In this document: piece after piece, positions 18,230 to 27,448 of the stretch
Layout of the letters: every line of letters starts with the position of its first letter
Numbering within the stretch: position 1 is the stretch's first letter
Assembly (NCBI RefSeq): GCF_000380185.1
Contig: NZ_KB904813.1
Location: 62,001 to 126,000 of the forward strand
Source of the DNA: Thiofilum flexile DSM 14609
Lineage (GTDB): Bacteria > Pseudomonadota > Gammaproteobacteria > Thiotrichales > Thiotrichaceae
Length of the DNA stretch: 64,000 bases
Direction of reading: 5' to 3'
Made by a program: the position numbers and the translations under genes
The notes under the pieces: generated by a model
What the model was told of the DNA's origin: nothing
The model's input: only the letters and a program-made list of their open reading frames with translations
The model's database searches: none

Positions 18230-20152
18230 TTAGTCCGTAGCAATAGGTTTTAAATGGCTCGATAAGCTAACACTTTGTCCGGGATGTAATTTAGCATCAT
18301 AGACCGTGGTATAGCTCATAACTGCTTGGACGTATTCGCGCGTCTCTTCAAAGGGTATGCTCTCAATCCATTGATCAGCCGATAAGGTTTGTTGCGGTTG
18401 CCATTTAGGTATGCGTCCAGGGCCTGCATTATAGGCTGCTGTTGCCTGTGCATAGTTACCCCCAAAACGCTTAAACATTTCTTTTAAATAGGCACTGCCT
18501 AACGCTACATTGGTTTCAGGGTGCAGAATGTCTTCATTAGCCGTAAGGGTCAGCCCCAAGCGTTTTCCCACATGTCGAGCAGTCGCGGGCATGAGCTGCA
18601 TTAAGCCGAGGGCATTAACGGAAGATCTGGCGCGTTGATCAAAAGCACTTTCACGCCGCATTACTCCCAAAATCCATGCCGGATTTATTCCTTGGGTTTG
18701 CGAGGAGGTTTGCACTAAATCGGCAAATTGTACTGGAAAACGTACATCTACTGCATTCCAGTCTTTAGTCCGCGAGACTGTCCAAATGGCTAAATTGGGA
18801 TCACCCAATTCATTGGCTAATTGTCCTGCTGCTTGCACGCCTACCTTATCCATGGCTTTAAGCAAGCGAAACCATTCTTTCCGGGCTTTATCACGCTCCC
18901 CTAAGTTGATCCATTCCTGCCAGCGCTCAAAGGCAGCTAGACGCTTAATACCATTGACGCGCTGTGAACGATCAGGGGGCGTTTCTTTGAGGAGAGCATA
19001 ATCCTGATTAATTTGATCGGAGGCTAGAAAACCATAATAGGTAGCATTCGGCGCTAATTCATTAAAGAGCGTACTGGCCTGTGCCGATTGACCCGTAGCA
19101 TAGAGTGCGCGGGCTTTCCAATAACGCCAAGCAGAGTCACTAGCAGGTATCGCTTGCATACTATTAATCGCTTTGAGTACATCCTCCCAAGCCCCTTGGC
19201 GCAAGGCAATACGCACCATCCACTCATTAGCTTCTTGGGTGCGATACTCATCAGGAATGGCGCGTAGTTGAGCTAGAGCGCTATTTTTTTGACGAAAGGC
19301 TTCCCAAAGGCCAAACTCGCTATTCACTTTACCCTGTTGAGCGCCATTAAACTGAAAGGAGGCTTGAGCTTGTGCCCACAGGCTGGTGGCAGTTTTTTCT
19401 TGTTTGGCAACTAAGCGCGTAATGCCATAGGCGATAATATCGCGTAGCTCTACCGAGTCGGTTTGGCTAAAAAGCTTGGGTACTTCTGTAGCGGGATTCC
19501 GGCGTACAGTGGCCCAGCGTTCGACGAGTAGCTGTTTATCAAGAGGTAATAATTTAGCAACTGCTTGGGCAAAGCTGACTTGGTTTTCCTCCATAGCCTT
19601 CTCAATACGTTGCCAAAGCTGGTGCTCTGAAAGTAAGCCATTTTGAGCCATTAGGCTGATCACTTCAGTACAGGGCGCTGGCATACCGCCGGGATTTGCC
19701 TCTATAAGAGTGGTACTAAGCTTCATACTCGCTTCGGTATTCCCCAATTTGCCTAAAGCGAGAGCACGATAACACTGCACCGAGTCATTCGGGTGTTCGG
19801 TCGGGAGTAGTTCTAAAATACCAGCCCAGTCAGCCCCAGCGGCTAATTTATTCGCCCACCGCTCGTATAAATCGTCGCTCATAAGGCTATTAGGATTGCG
19901 CGAGGTGAAAGCGACAATACTGTCACCTGTCACCGTGTTGAGGTTTTGCTTTAAATACTCATATTCTAGCCAAGGGAATAAAGGATAGTTTTTTAGCTGT
20001 TTACTATAGCCATTGACGTCCTCAAAGCGTCCTTGTTGAGCGGCACGGTAGGCGGTCTGAAACAGGGTGCGCTGCTCAGGTGTTGCACTTGCTTGTGCTA
20101 GGGGCAATGACAAAGTGCCACATACCCCTAAGATTAACATTACTATTTTCAT
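18230..20152 (-). CDS. slt: Soluble lytic murein transglycosylase
   Basis: Slt cleaves the MurNAc-GlcNAc bond of peptidoglycan and forms 1,6-anhydro ends in the periplasm. The protein of about 640 residues has a long alpha-superhelical N-terminal part and a C-terminal SLT domain with RRESAFDQRARSSVNALGLM (catalytic Glu in ESAF, GLMQ motif) and a later YNAGPGR. A good signal peptide (MKIVMLILGVCGTLSLPLAQASA) starts at 20152. An upstream in-frame ATG at 20248 overlaps the rsgA stop (ATGA) but would add 32 atypical residues. It lies 9 bp before gspK. Confidence 0.92.
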   Translation of the reverse strand: MKIVMLILGVCGTLSLPLAQASATPEQRTLFQTAYRAAQQGRFEDVNGYSKQLKNYPLFPWLEYEYLKQNLNTVTGDSIVAFTSRNPNSLMSDDLYERWANKLAAGADWAGILELLPTEHPNDSVQCYRALALGKLGNTEASMKLSTTLIEANPGGMPAPCTEVISLMAQNGLLSEHQLWQRIEKAMEENQVSFAQAVAKLLPLDKQLLVERWATVRRNPATEVPKLFSQTDSVELRDIIAYGITRLVAKQEKTATSLWAQAQASFQFNGAQQGKVNSEFGLWEAFRQKNSALAQLRAIPDEYRTQEANEWMVRIALRQGAWEDVLKAINSMQAIPASDSAWRYWKARALYATGQSAQASTLFNELAPNATYYGFLASDQINQDYALLKETPPDRSQRVNGIKRLAAFERWQEWINLGERDKARKEWFRLLKAMDKVGVQAAGQLANELGDPNLAIWTVSRTKDWNAVDVRFPVQFADLVQTSSQTQGINPAWILGVMRRESAFDQRARSSVNALGLMQLMPATARHVGKRLGLTLTANEDILHPETNVALGSAYLKEMFKRFGGNYAQATAAYNAGPGRIPKWQPQQTLSADQWIESIPFEETREYVQAVMSYTTVYDAKLHPGQSVSLSSHLKPIATD

Positions 20153-20244
20153 CACATTCAAACTTAAGCCAGCCAATAAGCCCATCCGCCGCAGTATTAA
20201 TATAATTGGAGGGCAAGCGGTATCGGGGTCAGGTGTGTAGCATG

Positions 20245-21138
20245 TCATAAACCCGCTAATAGATTCAAATAGCGTTCATAGCGGTGTGGAGGTAATTGTT
20301 GGGTAGCTAGTGCGGTTTTAATCGCACATTGCGGTTCATGAGTATGGCTACAGTTATTAAAGCGACACTGGCCTTGATAGGGTTGAAACTCGCGATAGCC
20401 TTGGCGCAGTTGCTCTGGTGTCACGGCTCCGAGGCCAAAGTCTCTCACCCCCGGAGAGTCAATTAAAAAGCCACGTTTCGGTAGGGTATACAGCATCGCA
20501 TTCGTGGTGGTATGTCTACCCTCGCCAGTGTTGGCAATTTCGCCCACCCGAATGTCTTGAGTAGGCAAGAGTTTAGCCGCAAGAGAGGATTTTCCTACCC
20601 CAGATTGCCCGACCACAATCGCTGTTTTATCCCCAATCGCTTCGCGTATAGCAGTGATACCTACACCCTCTGTGGCTTGGGCATAGAGTAGGGGATAGCC
20701 AATGCTTTCGTATTCAGCCAAACAAGCTAGATCGTCTGCCGTGGCGTAATCAGTCGCTAAGTCAGCCTTGTTCATGACAATTAACGCCTGTGCAGGTAGC
20801 AGTTCGGTAGCAATGAGATAGCGATCTAACATATCCCATAGAGGGCTAGGTCGCCAGCTAATGACAATAATTACTAAATCAATATTAGCGGCAATATTTT
20901 TAGGTTTGCCACGAAAGTCGGGGCGAGTCAGCACATTGCTGCGCGGCAGAATCTCGGTGATGGTCGCATTGCCTTGACTATGTTCTTCCCATGTTACGTA
21001 ATCACCACACGTAATATGCTCTAGCTTACGCTTAGGAGTGCAACGAATGGTCTCATTGGCTGGAGTCGTAATTAAGACATCCGCACCAAAGCGGGTAATC
21101 ACACGGGCTGTCATAGAATCATTCATAGGCAAGATCAT
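20245..21138 (-). CDS. rsgA: Ribosome small subunit-dependent GTPase A
   Basis: RsgA is a circularly permuted GTPase that checks late 30S ribosome maturation. The 297-residue protein has an OB fold first, then the permuted G motifs in the expected order: NKAD (about residue 123), GQSGVGKSSL (about residue 185) and DSPG (about residue 228). A zinc knuckle follows with CRFNNCSHTHEPQC. All key residues are present. Its stop overlaps a possible slt start, so the two are probably cotranscribed. Confidence 0.95.
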   Translation of the reverse strand: MILPMNDSMTARVITRFGADVLITTPANETIRCTPKRKLEHITCGDYVTWEEHSQGNATITEILPRSNVLTRPDFRGKPKNIAANIDLVIIVISWRPSPLWDMLDRYLIATELLPAQALIVMNKADLATDYATADDLACLAEYESIGYPLLYAQATEGVGITAIREAIGDKTAIVVGQSGVGKSSLAAKLLPTQDIRVGEIANTGEGRHTTTNAMLYTLPKRGFLIDSPGVRDFGLGAVTPEQLRQGYREFQPYQGQCRFNNCSHTHEPQCAIKTALATQQLPPHRYERYLNLLAGL

Positions 21139-21262
21139 CTAGTGCGAACAAAGCGTTATTGTGCGGGAAAGTGCAAGATAAAGCGAATTAGAAATACCCG
21201 CTTACTTTCATGCGAATACTTATATAATAAGCCCTATTAATCCAAGATAAGCGCATGAAAAG

Positions 21263-22579
21263 ATGAGTATTGTAGATGAAAAATCTATTTTTATTGCTAT
21301 GAAGCAAGAAGGTCCCTTTGCGGTACAAGACCACATTGGTTTTGAGCAGCTTTTTTCCGAGCACAATAGGCGCTGGGCAAAGGCTTTCCGTCAAGATCAG
21401 CCCATTGCTACTAAATATCGGGTGGTACGCGACCAGATTTTTGATTTACTCCAAATTGAAAGTTTTCATGAAGTTCCTAAATTACTAGCAGATACCGAGT
21501 TACGGGCGCGGCGTAGTGAACGTGCTTATCAATTATTAGGGCATTTATTCGGTGTCAGTGGTGATTTACCCGAAATACAGACCCGTATTCATGAGTATAT
21601 GAATACCGCCGATGCGGTGATTGCTCAGTTACGCAGTAAAGTATTAGCGCCTTATAGTTCATATATTGAAATCAGCAATGAAATCGAAACCTTAAAAAAT
21701 CCGGTTGAGCTGCTCTTAATCACCTTTGATGATCGCTATCACAAAAAAATCCGCTTTGAAGCCAAGCGTAAGCTGGTATTGATGGGATTAGCAGGCTCGA
21801 TTGATCAACGCGAACGTGAAACTGATATTGAAAATAAGTTTGCCGTGTTTTTGAATTTTCTTAATCAGCATGTCTGGAGTCCGCAGCTTAAAATTGGTGA
21901 ATTAGAAATTGCCTATTTAGCTAGTCACCATACCGCTACCGATTTTAGTTGCACGCAAGTCTCAGTCATTGATGCAGAAGGTATGCGTAATCTGCCGGAT
22001 CTCGGCGAAAATGAAAAACTAACCCTGATTAAGCGCCGCCTGTTTCAAGTGAATGGGCGTGATATTCCGGTGTATGTTTCGGTACGTAAAAAAGACTCTG
22101 CGGCTAAGGTATTAAAGCTATTACGTAAAAATGAAAAAAATCCAGCGGTGGCTGTCGATGATGAGCTAGGACTCATGGCAGTATTGGATAATGTGAATCA
22201 TGTTAAGCGTTTTGTACGCCATCTAACCCGCGCGGCAGTTAAGGCCGGCTCGATTATGGTGTTAGAGGATATTTCCGATACTTTAGCCGGTAATCCCTAT
22301 AGTGCTACAGCGGTAGGCAGTAGTAATCAGACGCAAATGTTGAAGTTTTTCGCGCGTATGGGTGGGATGCGGGTGGAGTTTATTATCCACACGAATCAGA
22401 GTTATTTGAATTATCGCTATCAACGTGGGACATCGCATGATGAGTATGAGGTGCGGCGCTTATTTGATTCGGGGGTAATGGAGTTTTTGTTTCCCTATGA
22501 GATTTATCAATTAGATATGAAACAAGTACGCGAAAAGCAAATTATCCGTTTTAGAAAAATGATTGAGCAACAAGGATAA
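21263..22579 (+). CDS. Conserved-looking protein of unknown function
   Basis: I cannot name this 438-residue soluble protein. The first part (residues 1-200) is helical and charged. The second half contains patterns that look under selection: DDELGLMAVLDNV near residue 293, LEDISDTLAGNPYSATAVGSS near residue 333, a glycine/methionine stretch RMGGMRVEFIIHTNQSYLNY near residue 370, and HDEYEVRRLFDSGVMEFLFP. The EFIIHT strand followed by a downstream HDEYE is loosely reminiscent of RelA/SpoT nucleotidyltransferases, but this is weak. It is monocistronic, divergent from rsgA and followed by a palindromic repeat. Confidence 0.7.
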   Translation: MSIVDEKSIFIAMKQEGPFAVQDHIGFEQLFSEHNRRWAKAFRQDQPIATKYRVVRDQIFDLLQIESFHEVPKLLADTELRARRSERAYQLLGHLFGVSGDLPEIQTRIHEYMNTADAVIAQLRSKVLAPYSSYIEISNEIETLKNPVELLLITFDDRYHKKIRFEAKRKLVLMGLAGSIDQRERETDIENKFAVFLNFLNQHVWSPQLKIGELEIAYLASHHTATDFSCTQVSVIDAEGMRNLPDLGENEKLTLIKRRLFQVNGRDIPVYVSVRKKDSAAKVLKLLRKNEKNPAVAVDDELGLMAVLDNVNHVKRFVRHLTRAAVKAGSIMVLEDISDTLAGNPYSATAVGSSNQTQMLKFFARMGGMRVEFIIHTNQSYLNYRYQRGTSHDEYEVRRLFDSGVMEFLFPYEIYQLDMKQVREKQIIRFRKMIEQQG

Positions 22580-22611
22580 ATGATTAACTACAACCTCATA
22601 TGACTAGGGCA

Positions 22612-22690
22612 AAGTAAGTGGATCTTTCTGGAGCAGTTTTGGCGGCAAGGATGTATTTACAGCGACTGCGGAAGAAAGATGCACTTACTT
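22612..22690. repeat. Dispersed imperfect palindrome, copy 1
   Basis: 79 bp with about 26-bp imperfect inverted arms, each starting AAGTAAGTG at the outer end. The core has GGCGGCAAGGATG followed by TATTTACAGCG. It matches copies at 24992-25093 and 27449-27493. Compared with copy 2 it lacks about 23 bp lying between two CAAGGATG direct repeats. It sits between the 438-residue unknown gene and the convergent cytochrome c gene. Confidence 0.8.
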
Positions 22691-22737
22691 TTGTTGAAGT
22701 TATGATTTGATAGTGCAAATACCCATTATCTACTACA

Positions 22738-23067
22738 TCACTGGCTAGTCGTGGCAGGAGGTGTAGCTGTCGCGGCATTCGAGGTGGGGAATTTATAATA
22801 GGTTTGATTGAGGTAGTTCACGACCGCTAGGATTTCATCATCAAACCAATTAGTACTGAGGTTAGCATCACATTGACGTACTTTTTGCTCTAGTTGTTGT
22901 AAGTTTTTTACTTTGCGTGCGGGGCTAGTGAATACTTCTGCCCCATGACACTCTAAACAGCGCGATTGACTAAACAGACGCTGCCCTAAGGCAGCATCAT
23001 TATTGGCTAATAGAGTGGCACTATGGAGCATTAGAAGGATGCTGAGTACGCCAAGTGATGGTTTCAT
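22738..23067 (-). CDS. Small periplasmic c-type cytochrome
   Basis: The 109-residue protein has a signal peptide (MKPSLGVLSILLMLHSATLLA) and one haem-binding motif, CLECH, near residue 38. The helical segment FDDEILAVVNYLNQTYYKF ends the compact class I-like fold. A methionine ligand is not obvious in the usual place. It starts 2 bp after the M48 protease gene, so the two are probably cotranscribed. Its electron partner is unknown. Confidence 0.85.
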   Translation of the reverse strand: MKPSLGVLSILLMLHSATLLANNDAALGQRLFSQSRCLECHGAEVFTSPARKVKNLQQLEQKVRQCDANLSTNWFDDEILAVVNYLNQTYYKFPTSNAATATPPATTSQ

Positions 23068-23069
23068 GT

Positions 23070-24350
23070 TTATGTTACCCCAAGGTTGTGTTGTTGTAAG
23101 TGCGCGATGCGGATCGACGCCGGTGGATGCGAATCATAAAAAGCCGAGTGCAAGGGATCGGGTGTTAAAGTACTCGCATTTTCTCTGTACAGACTCACTA
23201 AAGCCCCAATGAGTTCCGTAGCACTTGATTGTTCAGCCGCAAATGCATCCGCTTCAAACTCATGTTTACGTGACCACCACGACATAATCGGGCCAATAAA
23301 AAAGGTAAACACGGGACTGGCTACCATAAAGAGCACAATTGCCATATAGGTAGAGGCTTGACTCACGCCAAGGCCTTGATAAAACCAGTTTTGTTTCATT
23401 AGCCAAGCCAATACCGCGAAGCTCACAAAGGTCATTGTTATGGAGACCAACATGCCTTTGATAATGTGTTTACGCTTAAAATGCCCCAGCTCGTGAGCGA
23501 GCACCGCCTCAACTTCTGCAGGGGTTAAATGCTCTAAGAGGGTGTCAAAGAAGACAATGCGTTTATTCTTACCAAACCCCGTGAAATAAGCATTCCCATG
23601 TGCCGAGCGCTTAGAGCCATCCATGACAAAAATACCATTGCTATTAAAGCCCGTGCGTGCCAGTAGCGCATTAATCCGTTCTGCCACCTCGCCATTATCA
23701 AGAGGTGCGAATTTATTAAATAAGGGGGCGATAAATTTAGGATAGGCCCACATCATGATTAAGGAAAACGCTGTTAATACTCCCCACGCATACAGCCACC
23801 AATAATCCCCCATGGACTCCATGAGCCATAGAATCAACATGATTAACGGTACACCTAACGCCAGTGTTAAAGCTGTGCCTTTAGCTACATCAATAAAGAA
23901 GGTTTTAAGGTCGGTTTTATTAAAGCCAAAGCGCTCTTCTAATACAAAAGTACGGTATAAACTCGCGGGTAGGTCAATGAGGCTACCGATTACTAACATA
24001 CTGAGAATCACCGCCACCCCCGTATAGAGTGGACTCCAATTCAGTGAGCGCCACGCTTGATCTAACCACTCTAAGCCACCCCCTAAGGTCCAAGCTAATA
24101 ACACCACTAGACCAATCATTAACTCAATACGCCCAAAGCGTCCTTTTGCTAATGTATAATCAGCGGCTTTTTGATGTTGTTCGAGGGTAATTTTATCCGT
24201 AAAAGGAGCCGGTACACGCTCACGATGTTGGCTCACATAATTGGACTGGCGCAGGGATAGCCACAGTTGTACCCCCATATAAGCCAGCAAGAAGATAAGA
24301 AATAAGACGGTAAAGGTTTGCATAAATTTTTCTGTTACTATTTCAACCAT
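23070..24350 (-). CDS. M48-family zinc metallopeptidase (Ste24-like)
   Basis: The 426-residue membrane protease has the CAAX prenyl protease 1/Ste24 arrangement: several N-terminal membrane segments, the zinc motif HELGH in VEAVLAHELGHFKRKH near residue 280, further membrane segments, and a distal glutamate in SRKHEFEADAFA. Bacterial members act on inner-membrane or periplasmic proteins, and substrates are mostly unknown. Codon 10 (MQTFTVLF, start 24323) is an alternative start that puts the first membrane segment at the N-terminus. It is divergent from orn across 68 bp. Confidence 0.9.
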   Translation of the reverse strand: MVEIVTEKFMQTFTVLFLIFLLAYMGVQLWLSLRQSNYVSQHRERVPAPFTDKITLEQHQKAADYTLAKGRFGRIELMIGLVVLLAWTLGGGLEWLDQAWRSLNWSPLYTGVAVILSMLVIGSLIDLPASLYRTFVLEERFGFNKTDLKTFFIDVAKGTALTLALGVPLIMLILWLMESMGDYWWLYAWGVLTAFSLIMMWAYPKFIAPLFNKFAPLDNGEVAERINALLARTGFNSNGIFVMDGSKRSAHGNAYFTGFGKNKRIVFFDTLLEHLTPAEVEAVLAHELGHFKRKHIIKGMLVSITMTFVSFAVLAWLMKQNWFYQGLGVSQASTYMAIVLFMVASPVFTFFIGPIMSWWSRKHEFEADAFAAEQSSATELIGALVSLYRENASTLTPDPLHSAFYDSHPPASIRIAHLQQHNLGVT

Positions 24351-24418
24351 GAAAGGGTATGGATTTACTGCATCATGCCCGCTACGTCAATTTAAACTCG
24401 ATTGAGACTGGATGATAT

Positions 24419-24964
24419 ATGAGCTTTAGTGATACTAACTTAATTTGGATTGATTTGGAGATGACCGGACTCGATACGTTTAATGACTATATTATTGAAA
24501 TAGCTACCATCGTGACGAATAAAGACTTAGCTATTCTTGCTGAGGGGCCGGTGTTTGCGATTCACCAGTCTAATACGGTCTTAGAGGCCATGGATGAGTG
24601 GAACCAAAACCAACACGGTCAATCCGGCCTGATTCAGCGCGTAAAGCATAGTAAAACCAATGAAGCCGAAGCAGAGCGCCTAACGCTAGAGTTTTTGAGT
24701 CAGTATGTGCCTGCAGGGGTATCGCCTATGTGTGGCAATAGTATTTGTCAGGATCGGCGCTTTTTAGCCCGCTGCATGCCGCAATTAGAACGCTTTTTCC
24801 ATTATCGTAATTTAGATGTGAGTACCCTAAAAGAGCTAGGTAAACGTTGGAATCCAGCGAGCCTAGAGGGCTTTACTAAAGAGTCAACTCATCTAGCCTT
24901 GGATGATGTACGTGACTCTATTGCTGAATTAAAACACTACCGCCAAAGTATGATGAAGATTTAA
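24419..24964 (+). CDS. orn: Oligoribonuclease
   Basis: Orn degrades dinucleotides, including pGpG from cyclic-di-GMP turnover. The 181-residue protein shows the DEDDh exonuclease motifs: [10 protein letters not shown] near residue 11, the second motif in [13 protein letters not shown] near residue 103, and [14 protein letters not shown] with the catalytic His and Asp near residue 160. Length is typical. It stands alone between the divergent M48 gene and a palindromic repeat. Confidence 0.95.
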   Translation: MSFSDTNLIWIDLEMTGLDTFNDYIIEIATIVTNKDLAILAEGPVFAIHQSNTVLEAMDEWNQNQHGQSGLIQRVKHSKTNEAEAERLTLEFLSQYVPAGVSPMCGNSICQDRRFLARCMPQLERFFHYRNLDVSTLKELGKRWNPASLEGFTKESTHLALDDVRDSIAELKHYRQSMMKI

Positions 24965-24991
24965 TAAATAAATGACTCAGTACTTGAGCCA

Positions 24992-25093
24992 AAGTAATCG
25001 AGCATTTCCTCCGCAGTCGCTGTGAATACATCCTTGTACGCTACAAGGCGGCATCCTTGCCGCCAAGACTGCTCCAGAAATACCCGATTACTT
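24992..25093. repeat. Dispersed imperfect palindrome, copy 2 (full length)
   Basis: 102 bp with imperfect inverted arms beginning AAGTAATCG and ending CGATTACTT. Near the centre are a GGCGGCATCCTTGCCGCC stem and CATCCTTG direct repeats. It appears to be the most complete of the three copies in this window. It lies between the 3' ends of orn and of the convergent exonuclease gene. Confidence 0.8.
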
Positions 25094-25105
25094 ATGTAGT
25101 AGCCG

Positions 25106-26011
25106 CTAAACTTGTTGCCATAGTGCTAACTGTTCCTCGCTGAGTTCGAGTTTTTCCCCTAAGCGCTGTAGCTCGTGCAAATCATGAGCTTGGCGCGTTA
25201 AATCATGGGGTATATCCGGTACAGCGCAGTAGATTTTGGTCAGTTGCTTATTAATTTTAAGCTGGTCTTGATGTTCATTAATACGCTCTTGTAGGGTTTT
25301 GGCATAGCGTAAATGTTTGATTTGTGATAATTCGGGTAGGCGCAACAAGAGCACTTCAATAGAGGTAAAGTGATGCAGAATTTTGGCAGCACTAGTTAAA
25401 CCAATACCATTAATACCCACAATATTATCTGCTATATCTCCGGCTAGGGCTAACTGGTCGGGGATTTGTTTAGGCCAGACGCCCGTTATTTTTTTGATTT
25501 TGCCCTCAGTCAAAGCCGGACGTCTGCCATAGTCCCACCAAGTATCCTTATCACGTACGAGCTGCATTAAGTCCTTATCGCCACTAATAATATGGCAAGG
25601 GATTGGTGGAGCTTGCTGAGTGAGCCAAGTGCCAATAATATCGTCAGCTTCAAACTGATGACTAGAGCATTGAACAAAGCCCAAAGCCGCTAAAAATTCA
25701 CGGCAGAGTTGAATATGTTCCTTTAAATCCTCTGGCATAGGTTTACGATGTGCTTTATAAGCGGGGTATAATGAGCGTCTAAAGCTTTGGGTTTGGGATG
25801 CATCAAAAGCAAAGCCGATCTGAGTCGGTTTTGCCTCTAGCAAAAAACCATATAGCCAACGTAAAAAACCGCGTACTGTATTAATAGGTTGCCCTTGGGC
25901 ATTGACTAGAGTAGGTTCTTTAGTATGCCAAGCGCGGTAAATATAAATACTGGTATCAATCAGCCAGACGAGCCGCGATGTAGTAAGCGAAGAGGTAGGA
26001 GGTTTTAGCAT
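25106..26011 (-). CDS. 5'-3' exonuclease (Pol I N-terminal domain type)
   Basis: The 301-residue protein is a stand-alone 5'-3' exonuclease related to the N-terminal domain of DNA polymerase I and to Xni/ExoIX. It begins with LVWLIDTSIYIYRAW, has FAFDASQTQSFRRSLYPAYKAHRKPMP near residue 63, FEADDIIGTW near residue 120, ISGDKDLMQLV near residue 142, and a helix-hairpin-helix NIVGINGIGLTSAAKIL near residue 193. The conserved acidic residues for metal binding are visible. It likely acts on flap or branched DNA. It overlaps, head to head, a possible 59-codon ORF. Confidence 0.9.
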   Translation of the reverse strand: MLKPPTSSLTTSRLVWLIDTSIYIYRAWHTKEPTLVNAQGQPINTVRGFLRWLYGFLLEAKPTQIGFAFDASQTQSFRRSLYPAYKAHRKPMPEDLKEHIQLCREFLAALGFVQCSSHQFEADDIIGTWLTQQAPPIPCHIISGDKDLMQLVRDKDTWWDYGRRPALTEGKIKKITGVWPKQIPDQLALAGDIADNIVGINGIGLTSAAKILHHFTSIEVLLLRLPELSQIKHLRYAKTLQERINEHQDQLKINKQLTKIYCAVPDIPHDLTRQAHDLHELQRLGEKLELSEEQLALWQQV

Positions 26012-26189
26012 GCTGCTGAGTATAACAAAACCGCCAGCACAAGTCTGGCGGGATAATTATAGTAGTCTACAACCTTTTAAGCCTTTGGCATGGGAGCATC
26101 CGCTGTTGGTGTTATGGCTGAGCTTATTGTTATATTCCGGCGATAGACCTTACTTTACGGGCATTGGGAATATTAGCAGTGCATTGTAA
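26010..26189 (+). CDS. Possible 59-residue small ORF
   Basis: An ATG at 26010 lies eight bases after a perfect AGGAGG and opens 59 codons with one hydrophobic stretch (PLLVLWLSLLLYSG, about residues 31-44). The start overlaps the start of the minus-strand exonuclease, and the AGGAGG is also the reverse complement of that gene's Pro codons, so it may be chance. I recognise no family. Confidence 0.2.
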   Translation: MLLSITKPPAQVWRDNYSSLQPFKPLAWEHPLLVLWLSLLLYSGDRPYFTGIGNISSAL

Positions 26190-26439
26190 GGGGTTAATTG
26201 GTTGTCGCAGCTAGGCTGCAGGTGTTTACAACGCATTGCCTAACCTAAGTTATAGTTTCCTCAACGCCTGATTGCGGGATTTATCACAGATTAGGCTATT
26301 ATTTTCTGACAAACGGTTATTTTTGATGCCTTTGTTATCCAGTACAACTAGAGTAGACTGAAAGGATCTAATGAATCATCTGCGTCACAGATGTACGGGC
26401 AATTCAAGACCATCCTTAAAAGATATGGAGGGATGCTGT
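26190..26439. other. Intergenic region before the YfeY-like lipoprotein
   Basis: No gene or recognisable RNA is visible in these 250 bases. They should contain the promoter of the lipoprotein gene. I could not assign -35 and -10 elements with confidence. Confidence 0.5.
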
Positions 26440-27084
26440 ATGAAAAAGTATGTAAAAGGATGGCTGCTACCCCTAGTAGTGAGTGCCTTAAGTATGGGGG
26501 GGTTAGCAGGCTGTAATGATAGTGATGCCTCATTGCATCAATCTCAACCCACCACACCGCTACACTATCTATCCCAAGATGGGGTAGGGCCAATTAATGC
26601 GGCAACCCCTTTTAATTTGCGTTTGATTGGTGATGCGTTTCAGGGCTTAAATGTCACCGAAGAAACCCATTTTATTGAGGGTGATAAATATCCTGTTATT
26701 ACCATTAAGCAGCGCTCTAAGCCTTTGTTGACGATTAATCCTGATCATGAGCAGCATAAGGTGTTTTCAGTGATGGTACATGATAACTACATCGGTAATC
26801 GCCTCGCGCATAAGATCGGGACTAAGTTTGTTGATATCTATCCTGCTGACAAAGTAGAAGAGTGTGTGGCGGGCATGGATGAGTTAGCGGGTAAGGTATT
26901 ATGTCGAGCACCTAATTCCGCCAATATTTTGTATTTATTTAATGGCAAATGGGAGGGGGCTAGTAATACCGTTCCCCCGTTACCCGTATTGGCTAATTGG
27001 CAAATTGAGTCCTTTATTTGGAAGCCGCCGCTACAAACGGCTAGTACGCCTCCTCAGTCGACTTTTCCAGATCCGGCGAATTAA
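26440..27084 (+). CDS. YfeY-like (DUF1131) lipoprotein
   Basis: The start at 26440 is chosen because GGAGGGA lies seven bases upstream and the lipoprotein signal begins there (MKKYVKGWLLPLVVSALSMG, lipobox LAGC). An upstream in-frame ATG at 26371 would spoil the signal. The mature domain has GVGPINAATPFNLRLIG, a central beta-rich part, and VLCRAPNSANILYLFNGKWEG followed by LANWQIESFIW. This closely follows the pattern I recall for E. coli YfeY, an RpoE-regulated lipoprotein of unknown role. A short Pro/Thr tail ends it. Confidence 0.75.
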   Translation: MKKYVKGWLLPLVVSALSMGGLAGCNDSDASLHQSQPTTPLHYLSQDGVGPINAATPFNLRLIGDAFQGLNVTEETHFIEGDKYPVITIKQRSKPLLTINPDHEQHKVFSVMVHDNYIGNRLAHKIGTKFVDIYPADKVEECVAGMDELAGKVLCRAPNSANILYLFNGKWEGASNTVPPLPVLANWQIESFIWKPPLQTASTPPQSTFPDPAN

Positions 27085-27096
27085 TGAAAGTTAGGT

Positions 27097-27444
27097 GTGC
27101 AGTTGCTACACGTGCTCTTTATTTGTAGCCAAAATAAACTACGTAGCCCAACAGCAGAACATCTCTTTGCTGATTGGGCTGGGGTAGAAACTAGCTCCGC
27201 CGGATTGAATAAGAGCGCTGAAATACCTGTCTCTCCTGATTTATTGGAGTGGGCTGATTTGATTTTCGTTATGGAAAAAGCCCAACGTAAAAAGCTATCA
27301 GAACGCTTTAAGCCCTATTTGCATAATAAAAAGATTGTCTGCTTAGATATTCCAGATGAATATGACTATATGGATGAGGAGTTGGTTAAACTCCTACACC
27401 ATAAAGTCCCACCCTTTTTACCAGCTCCGTTATTAGGTCACTGA
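27097..27444 (+). CDS. Low-molecular-weight phosphatase-like protein
   Basis: The 115-residue protein starts with GTG and opens with VLFICSQNKLRSPTAEHLF, which holds the C(X)5R phosphate loop (CSQNKLR) of low-molecular-weight protein tyrosine phosphatases. WADLIFVMEKAQRKKL matches the D/E-rich helix that follows in this family. The usual general-acid DP motif is present only as DIPDEYDYMD. At about 115 residues it belongs to the short subfamily often annotated as LMW-PTP-like. It begins 12 bp after the lipoprotein gene. Its substrate is unknown. Confidence 0.8.
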   Translation: MQLLHVLFICSQNKLRSPTAEHLFADWAGVETSSAGLNKSAEIPVSPDLLEWADLIFVMEKAQRKKLSERFKPYLHNKKIVCLDIPDEYDYMDEELVKLLHHKVPPFLPAPLLGH

Positions 27445-27448
27445 GTAA

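Noticed and set aside
26031-26051. CCGCCAG/CTGGCGG hairpin as a terminator
   Set aside because: On the minus strand it precedes the exonuclease start and follows no visible gene, so I keep it as a leader structure rather than a terminator.
26052-26370. Structured RNA gene (6S, tmRNA, RNase P) before the lipoprotein
   Set aside because: None of the conserved core sequences of these RNAs could be seen on either strand.
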